Part shown: one piece after another, positions 56,674 through 64,000 of the stretch | How positions within the stretch are numbered: position 1 is the first letter of the stretch | Layout: each line of letters starts with the position of its first letter | NCBI GenBank assembly: GCA_001949185.1 | Contig: BDGG01000001.1 | Coordinates: 5,324,629-5,388,628, forward strand | Source: Ramazzottius varieornatus | Taxonomy: Eukaryota; Tardigrada; Eutardigrada; Parachela; Ramazzottiidae | Reading direction: 5' to 3' | DNA: 64,000 nucleotides | Program-made: the position numbers and the translations under genes | Notes under the pieces: model-generated | What the model was told of the DNA's origin: nothing | Database searches by the model: none | The model's input: only the letters and a program-made list of their open reading frames with translations

Positions 56674-59600
56674 TTAGGCAGAATGCGAGCAAGACGGACT
56701 GCTCTTATCCGTGGACGAAGTGGCCGCTTCATCCGATAATACCGACTGACAGCCCACCGAAAAGTATCGCCCGGTGGTATATTTTCTCTTCCCTTCTAAA
56801 GTCTCCTCAGGTTCCGGTGACCTGAGAAGCAGTTGGTCCAGTTGCAGGAAAGGCTTCCTCAAAGGCGGACAACTCCACGGCGTCTCCGAATAGTCGTTGG
56901 GCCATATCCTCATCTCGTCTCGAGGCTTCCACACCTGTTCCAGCTCATTGACGGTATCGTAACAGGCCAACGTGTCCACATCGTGGAACTCACACGACAA
57001 CATTCTCGTAATGTTCAGTTCGCGCATGACAGGTGGCATATGGTCCGACTCGACACTGTCCGTCATCTTTGCGTCACCCACTGTCTGGGACTGGACACTC
57101 CGCACCGTCTTGCGGATGGATGTCTCTCGTTGCATCGTCGGGCTTTGTGTACTGTGGTAGTTACCCAGTTGGCGTAGTAAGTCTTGCAAGGAAGATGACC
57201 GTTCGGTGCTAAGGGGGGTGAGGGCTGAAGAGGGGCGGGAAGGGTGGTGAGGTAGCGTGGAACCGTACGTTGGTTTCATGTGTCTTCGGCTCACGGATGA
57301 GTGGTGGGAACGGTGAACAGGACAGTGGTGGACGGTGGAAGGCGATGAATCAGGGTACAGCGTAAAGTGAGGTGTCGGAAGTTCTTCGGGACTGATGTTG
57401 TCGTAGTATGGGTTGACGTGGCCGTGAGCACGACAAAACGAAGGAGGACGGGTAGAGTAATGTGATGAATGCGAGGTTGGGTACGGTCGTCTGCCTGCTC
57501 GACAACTAGCTCGATCTGAAAACAACAACAGTCTATATGGAGCGCTATGTCAAGTGGCGCATATATTCACTGTTCTTGGCTGGGAAAGTGCGCTGCTCAA
57601 GATAACGATCTTGTACGCTTGGTTTGCTTAACTCTCACACTATCATTGATTCATGGTTCAAATCTGGGGCGTATAATGGTGCAAATATGCGCTGCTGGGA
57701 ACTTACGTAGATGGTGGTAGGTCCGAGATCGTTGGTGGTGGTGGTTTCGAGTGAGGTGGGCTGTGGAGGAGGCGTAACTGTTGGCTGCAGAGGGACTATC
57801 CGTCGTGCTGGTGGACCCATCTTCGTTGTCCGTGGCACTGCGAGCATGCGGCGAGTCCAACAATTGCTCTTGCCCGGCTTCCGTTGGTACGCGAGAAAAA
57901 ATCATGGCCGCCATGAACATGAGGAGAAACAGAGCGATCAGGCCAGCCATGATCAATAACATCATGAAGTTATCCCACATGCTGGTCATGGCACTGGATT
58001 GCAGGTTGAGGTTGTGTGCCAGGACGTTCTTCTTCCAGGCCTCGAGGTTCTCGTGGTCAAGTGCGGAAGAGTTGTAATAGCGGGAGTGGACACCTCGTGG
58101 ACGGGCTCGAGGTAACAGTTGGCTGCAGTCTGGTCCGTGGAAGTCGGTGTCGCAAGAACATTCATTGAGGTCGTTGCATTCACCTTGACCGGAACAGGGC
58201 GTGGACGGCTTGTTGGACGGACATTGGGCGGGTGGGGTGATGTCGTGAATTGGGATGCAGGCTTGGTGTAGGCAGATTCTGTTGTGGCCACATTTCGAAC
58301 CGTCCTTCGTCCAGGCAGAATCGGGCTAAAAAAACTCACCGGTAACTTTGCAGTGTCTTCTCGACCACACAACACCAAAGTACCGTAGAAAACGGGCAAA
58401 GTATGGCTCCTATAGTCTCGTACAATACAACTGACTGAAAAAAGGATGACAGGGCACATTGAAAATTATACATGTAGTCCGTTTCCATTCTACGAGTGCG
58501 TGGAAGTTTTCGGCAAATTGTTTTGGTTGAGACGTTTAGTGGTTGCTATGCTGTACAGTAGATAGATGAAAGTGTAGTTAGTTCAGTCGTTGCTCACCCA
58601 AGTCAATGTCGCAGACGGCTGGAGAGTTTTACACTGGAAGTTTTTCCCTGGATTGATGGTCACGTGCGTAATGGACGGAGAATAGCCCTGCAGTTCTACG
58701 GGAAGAGGTTTAATGGCTCCTCCTTGGCAGTGCACCAGTCCACAGATACCAGCGTCCGAGTCCACGCTAATATGCTCGGTGCATTCAAGAGCCGCTTGCT
58801 TGCTGTCGGGTCCCCAAATGTCGTGGCACTGCTCGTCGCGCCCAACACACGTGCGGTTGAAGCAGTAGCTGGTCTTGTCGTCACACAGCTCTCCGTTACG
58901 TTGGAAGCCATCCCGTGGACAGTGGGAAGACACACCGGTGCAGTACTCAGGCAAATCGCAGTCGTCGGCTTCCTCGCGGCACAAGGTCCCCGCACTTTTG
59001 AACTGTTCAAGGAAGTCTTTTGCAAAATACCGATCGTAGCAGTTGTTCAATCTCAATCAGCTCTTTCCCGAATATTTCAAAACTATGTCATCGATAAAAA
59101 TAAAAGATAGACCCAGGTTAATTTTAAGTCACACGATACTTTTTCTTCCTACATTTAAAGTCAGTAGCGCTTCAGCCGAGTTTCTAATTGTTCCCTTTCT
59201 ACTTTTGATTGCTACTGTATATTGCATGGTTGCAGGTTGCAACGTACCTTGCATTCTGGAGTGCAGCATGGTCCATGTGAGCACTGGGCGCCATCTACCA
59301 AACGGCACGTCAGCGGATCACAGCAGGAATGGCGACCCAGACAAGCGACATCGGCTCCGCAGTCACAGTCTTCGTCGGGGTCCACCACGCCATTCCCACA
59401 CAGTAAGGCCACCGGGTCGGGTATAGGTCCGGGAAAAGGCGAGTCTACAAGGCACGTGCCAGCTCCACGCTGCAGGGTATCCAGTAAATCATCCTGACCA
59501 CACGAGGAAAACACCGGTCGTCTTCTTGCTGTCTCCCCTAATCTTGAACAGAAATGCACCGATATCTTGATCTTGAAACCGAAAGTATTTGCATGTATGT

Positions 59601-62600
59601 TATTACCGACTATAAGAAGGTCGCATCAAGCATCCTTCATCAGCCGGGCAAATGCAGTCTCGAGGATGCGAAGAGTCGTGTGATATTCCCAAATTATGGG
59701 CAATCATGTGTGAAACCCTGACTGCTGCACTCAATACATCAAGGCCAACCTATAATTTTCCAAAAAAACATTTACATCACAAACAGCCTCAATGAAATAA
59801 GTCAGACAAGCCAGTTCGCCGAAAGGGCTACATTCAGGATAAGAGTTTGGGTATAATGAGCTTACTGTAGTCATTCCCACCGATTTCAGTGAGCAGATGC
59901 TACCGACGGAAGCTGTTCCGTATTGATCATGGGCGAAACGTGCCGCTTGACTTGCCAGCAGTAACTGGAGCGAGTCAAATGAGATCGTGTACAAATTGTC
60001 CGCCGTGTAACTCATCACGTTCAGCAGGGTTGCGCCAGCGTCGTTGTGTAGGATGTGAACTTGGTTGTGCTCGTTCCAGACTTCCACGTAGGACAAAACT
60101 ACTCGTATTTTCAAGGGCTGGAATACCTAGAGAAATAAAATCAATGAACCTCAATGTCTAAGAAAAATATGGAAGAATTGGAGGGGGAAAAATCTCCCCA
60201 AGGATATTTTGGAAATTAATTCAACGACGAACAACGATAATATTTTGTGTTGATCTTTGACCAGACACGAAAACAAGCTGGGAAATTTCCAATCGAATTA
60301 GCGATCCATTGATATGTTGAATTGAGTTGAAGTACACGCACGATGGGTGATTATGGGACAGGCCTTTTCGCTACGACGGTACGGGAGCACGTACGTACGC
60401 AACCGATTCACAGTAATATACTTTTCGACACTTTTCTACGGTTGAATTTCCGTCTTTACCGCCTGTCCCGTAATTACCCATCGTGCGTGAACGCACAGTA
60501 CACTGAGTACAGTACCTGATCGATAAGATTGGTGATGGCCAAGGCGTACTCGAGCGCGATATCTTTGTTGTTTTGCGATGAGGAAGTGGTGTTGAGAAGA
60601 TGTATCTGTTATGTAAGAAAAGGGAGAAAAGAGCACAAATTGAGTGTCATGATGGAAAGAGCCACTAGAGAATTGATCCGTATGGAAACATGGAAGATTC
60701 CAACTTTGTGGTTGCACTACAGCTGCTGCATGTTTTAATCAAGCGCGAACAAAAGCTAGACGGTTCTACATGTTATGAAAGTACCCAGAAACACGGCGAA
60801 GGGATAATTGATGGCATACCAATGTGGTGTCAAAGATTAGCGCCAGCTCCAGCCATTTCAATGCGCCACTGGATCGGAGAAGCGAGCGCTTCGTCCTCGC
60901 TATAGAATTCCCCTTCGAGTACTCCGGATCGAGCGGTAATTTATGCCGATGGCGCTTGTTATGGCGCAACGAACGATGATGGCTTTTAGTGGTACTTCCG
61001 CCTTCGACGCCGGTATAGACACCTGTGAATGAGAGGGATGCATCAATCAATAGAGAACGTACTTGTATCGAGTAAACAAGGTTGCAGTGACCTTTTCCAG
61101 TATTGATTCGCATGAAGGAGTGCGATTCTATCCGATTGTTTGTGGAGAAGGCTGCAAAGTGTCGCTTACCACAGTGATCACGGTCATCATTGTCGACTTC
61201 TTCTTCCTCGTGAATGTGTTTTCTCTGTGACAGGTGCTGGTTTTTGCGATGATCAGTGTTGTCTTTGGGGGTATGGCTGGGTTGGGCGCTCTTTTTTAAT
61301 ATGTATAGCAGATGCGCACTTGATGGAACTTCCGTGATTGCTTTTTCGCTGGGGAATAGAGACAACTTTTGTTGAAGCGATGGGCTTGTCGTTTTTATTG
61401 ACATTGATGATCCCTTTTTGTTGAGCGGTGCCATAATGATGGTTTCACCTGGCAGTTCATCGATTTCGAATGTCCCTCTGCAACCACAAATAGAACATCA
61501 AACGTAGAAAAACCTATTCACTCACTTAGTGATACGTCAGGTGGTCCAAACTGTGGCGGTCTTGTACGAAGTAACCAAGAAACCAAAGTTCGGACGTCGG
61601 CAAATGAACTGAACAAAATCGTTTTATCAAGTGGCGCACATTCTCGTTGTTTGTACCGGAAGAGTGCGCCAGTTGGAAAAACGATCCTCTTCAAGTCATT
61701 CGCCGACTTCCACAATAATTATCAACAAAAGGACTCGTCCAAATAACCTGAAACAAGGGGTTTCCTTGTTTTTCTCTTTATTTAACATCGTAACGACAGA
61801 GAAGCTGGGTTAAAGTGCAAATCTAAAAATTGATTGGAATATTTTGAATGTAGGAAGAAGTTGATGTGCGTAATCAAGACTCACTTGAGCGAGCCAAGAG
61901 CCTTATCGAGCGCAAAAGTGGCAAAGAGGCCCTTATCACGCGGCTGATAGTGGCATTCTTCATTCTTAGTGAAAGACGCCATTCCCTCCTCTTCTGCACC
62001 CTCCAAACTCGGTGAAGTTTGAAAGAGATGCTTGATGGCCAACTGCGGTGCCTGCAGAAAGGGGTTAAGGACCAAATGCTGGCTGATGGTGTACTGTCCG
62101 AATACCGCCGGTACCCATAACTTCATGCTTGCTGGACAAGTGGCGGAGTGTTGTGAAGTGTTTCGGGTCTCGTTGCTGCTGCTGTAACGGATATTGGAAT
62201 CGTTCAAGAAGAGGACTTGGTAACGATGAGCAATAGTGCTTAACCGGCCATGACTGAAACCATTGGCCGTCAATATTTCCATCGAGTGGCGAGTGATGGG
62301 GTCGGGATCGGAGAAAGGAAGTGGAGGGTTAATGGCTCCCTTGATGGACTGCGAGCTGCCGGTGGGGACATGATAGCCGGAACTCCTGGCTTTGTATGGC
62401 TTACTAACCGAAATACTTCCCGCGTCGGTAATGGAGCCTTCAAGAAACCAAGCATGAAATTAGCACCATGTGCGCCGTCAGATTCCCATGTCCCAACCAA
62501 CATACACAGTATCCTGTACGTTATTCCGGTTAAAGTATTACAATCAAGAAACTCCGTAGAACATTATCACCATTGCTAGTGCCGAGGTTATTGCTCCTTG

Positions 62601-62844
62601 TGGACACATTGGAAAACCTCCAGAATTGTATTGAACTTTGACCGAAAGTCCCAGAGACCAGCCGGACTAACTCGGAGAGAAGAGATGTGTCGTTTCACCA
62701 AATATGCGGATGTCAGCTTCAAGTAGAAAACAGAAGTGGTTGCTTACCGGTAGAGACATCGAAGGTGTTTTGGTCAGCCCAGCAGAGCCCGGGCTGGTGC
62801 AGTAGGATGAATACAAAGCAGGAAAGATTCTGGACGATTTCCAT
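56674..62844 (-). CDS. ADAM metalloprotease-disintegrin, catalytically dead, ADAM11/22/23-like
   Basis: Type I membrane protein. Eleven exons (62748-62844, 61885-62389, 61170-61477, 60820-61022, 60516-60605, 59866-60126, 59607-59749, 59248-59524, 58598-59002, 57707-58325, 56674-57515) give 3750 nt, 1249 residues. Order: signal peptide (MEIVQNLSCFVFILLH), ADAM prodomain with EECHYQPRDKG, furin-type site RTKR (346-349), metalloprotease fold from KWLELALIFD, zinc box HMIAHNLGISHD (502-513), disintegrin (CGNGVVDPDEDCDCG; DDCDLPEYC), Cys-rich region, EGF (CSGQGECNDLNECSCDTDF), membrane helix at about 880-905, and a long Ser/Pro/His-rich tail. The three zinc His remain, but the general-base Glu of HExxH is Met503, so proteolysis is not expected. 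Inactive family members act as adhesion or synaptic ligand receptors; Drosophila mind-meld is similar in plan. The start of exon 2 is inferred from phase. Confidence 0.92.
57545..57610. repeat. GTGGCGCA hairpin, copy g (ADAM last intron)
   Basis: GTCAAGTGGCGCA on the left, TGCGCTGCTCAAGATAACGAT on the right; loop with CTGTTCTTGGCTGGG. Confidence 0.6.
60337..60487. mobile_element. 151-bp MITE with 27-bp terminal inverted repeats (ADAM intron)
   Basis: CGCACGATGGGTGATTATGG begins the left arm (60337-60363); the right arm (60461-60487) is its reverse complement with two mismatches, ending CCCATCGTGCG. Confidence 0.8.
61618..61685. repeat. GTGGCGCAC hairpin, copy h (ADAM intron 2)
   Basis: ATCGTTTTATC then AAGTGGCGCAC pairs with GTGCGCCAGTT then GGAAAAACGAT: 22-bp arms, three mismatches. 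Confidence 0.8.
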
Positions 62845-64000
62845 TTTGAGTAGAGAGAAACTGCGGGCTGGTGAGCTTATCCATGCAAATGGCTTGAAGT
62901 TCCCGACGAACTGACCATTCGCACTGTGAATCGGTAGATAATGATAACGACGAAATATAGTGTTGGTACTTCCTGGTTCGCTCAGTAAACTAGATCCAAT
63001 TAGTTTGGTCTTCTGCTATATTGACAATAAACAGGATATGTGGATAGCAGGGAAGAGGAAGAGGAGATAAGTTGGCAGGCATCAACTGGATAAACAAGCT
63101 TTCGTCATTTCCTTGTGGTCACTGCACAATGCGCACAATCTTCCTCCCTACACCCCGAACTGACGCCCACGCAAAGTCCCAATCCCATCACGATTCAGCT
63201 TTGGTCAAATGGAATTAAAACATCCATCAATGATAGATAAAGTTTAGCCACTGCATAATGCACTCTTTAAATCGATACGCGCCATCGCTGAACAGTGGAT
63301 AACATCCCAGCTGAACGCCGCTGTAATCTCATTGTCGGTAGTTGGAGTGCGCCACCGAACGTGACCAAGAGGCTACGAAATCACAAAACATTTCACGGAA
63401 AAAGTCTTAAACTAGAACATCATCTCATAGCTGAGTTCCACATAAGCAATATAAACGTGAGCCGAAACAGCTCTAAAACGTTTGCACCACAGAGTGAATA
63501 GGCTAAACTCTGGATATTGAAAGTTTTTCTGCGGTTACGTTCGAGTCTGATGGAGCTGAACGTGCGAGACACCAGCTTTCGCGTTGATCCCAATCGAAAG
63601 ATTAACAGCATGCAGCATTGCGCATCTATATGTCCAGCGAATCCACAATCACACTCTGGATAGTAATTAGGGGCTGTGTAGCGGAAGGAGCACAGGAAGC
63701 GGACAAAGAGGCAGAGCGGCAAAGGGGAAGTACCACCGAGTGACTAATCTTCCTGCGTGTATCGATCAAAACGAAAACTCGTACTGGGCTATTTGAACCT
63801 CTTCCCTACAGGCTTCGGCTACCGTCATAACATCCTGAATATCCATGACGCATCTCATTTGACAGGTTTATTCCTTCTCGTTCTATTTTACGAGACACTC
63901 GGGGTAACAGGACAGCAATAGCAGGGTGCACATACACTGCTGTTCCTGCACTGCATAACGGGATGACCAAACGAGACCTTACGTGTTAATTTCATTTCGG
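62845..64000. other. ADAM 5' flank; no further gene seen
   Basis: No domain-bearing ORF on either strand. The promoter of the ADAM gene should lie in the first few hundred bases, but no core motif stands out. Confidence 0.4.

Overview
This window is nuclear DNA from a small invertebrate animal. Genes are split by short GT-AG introns, mostly 60-200 bp, and several encode animal-specific multidomain proteins (an ADAM with EGF, membrane and cytoplasmic parts; an OTUD7/Cezanne deubiquitinase; ABHD12; polyubiquitin; a receptor-guanylyl-cyclase ectodomain). DIRS, En/Spm, PIF-Harbinger and pogo elements are all present. I cannot name the species. A compact ecdysozoan such as a tardigrade is a guess only; a lophotrochozoan is not excluded.

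Layout. 0.1-1.8 kb: a broken two-BIR (IAP-like) ORF and a small leucine-rich-repeat membrane protein, both intronless and 42 bp apart. 2.2-8.9 kb: an En/Spm (TNP2-type) transposase remnant split in two by a DIRS-like tyrosine-recombinase retrotransposon. 9.8-11.5 kb: a five-exon gene with a possible BEN domain. 11.9-14.6 kb: a DNA transposon with 190-bp terminal inverted repeats. 15.0-18.1 kb: a complete PIF-Harbinger element with its Myb-like ORF and a transposase broken by two TAG codons. 18-25 kb: gene-poor, with a retrotransposon remnant and a MITE.

25.4-28.4 kb: a decayed glucosidase II alpha gene. 29.4-32.7 kb: OTUD7-like deubiquitinase. 32.9-34.2 kb: ABHD12-like lipase, convergent with it. 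34.9-36.0 kb: three-unit polyubiquitin with heat-shock elements. 36.4-39.7 kb: receptor-guanylyl-cyclase-like ectodomain lacking the intracellular enzyme. 40.0-43.9 kb: a pogo element and related MITEs. 44.4-49.3 kb: a seven-exon Ras-association-like gene. 49.9-56.4 kb: two tandem C2H2 zinc-finger genes with one finger per exon. 56.7-62.8 kb: an 11-exon ADAM of 1249 aa that lacks the catalytic glutamate.

The exon models for OTUD7, ABHD12, the Ras-association-like gene, the BEN-like gene, the Harbinger Myb gene and ADAM were checked by hand: every intron phase matches and each total is a multiple of three.

The least explained signal is a family of about 60-85 bp hairpin repeats (core CAAGTGGCGCAC, loop often containing TTGGCTG). 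It occurs at least eight times, always in an intron of a gene or gene-like locus and never in the transposon-rich stretches.
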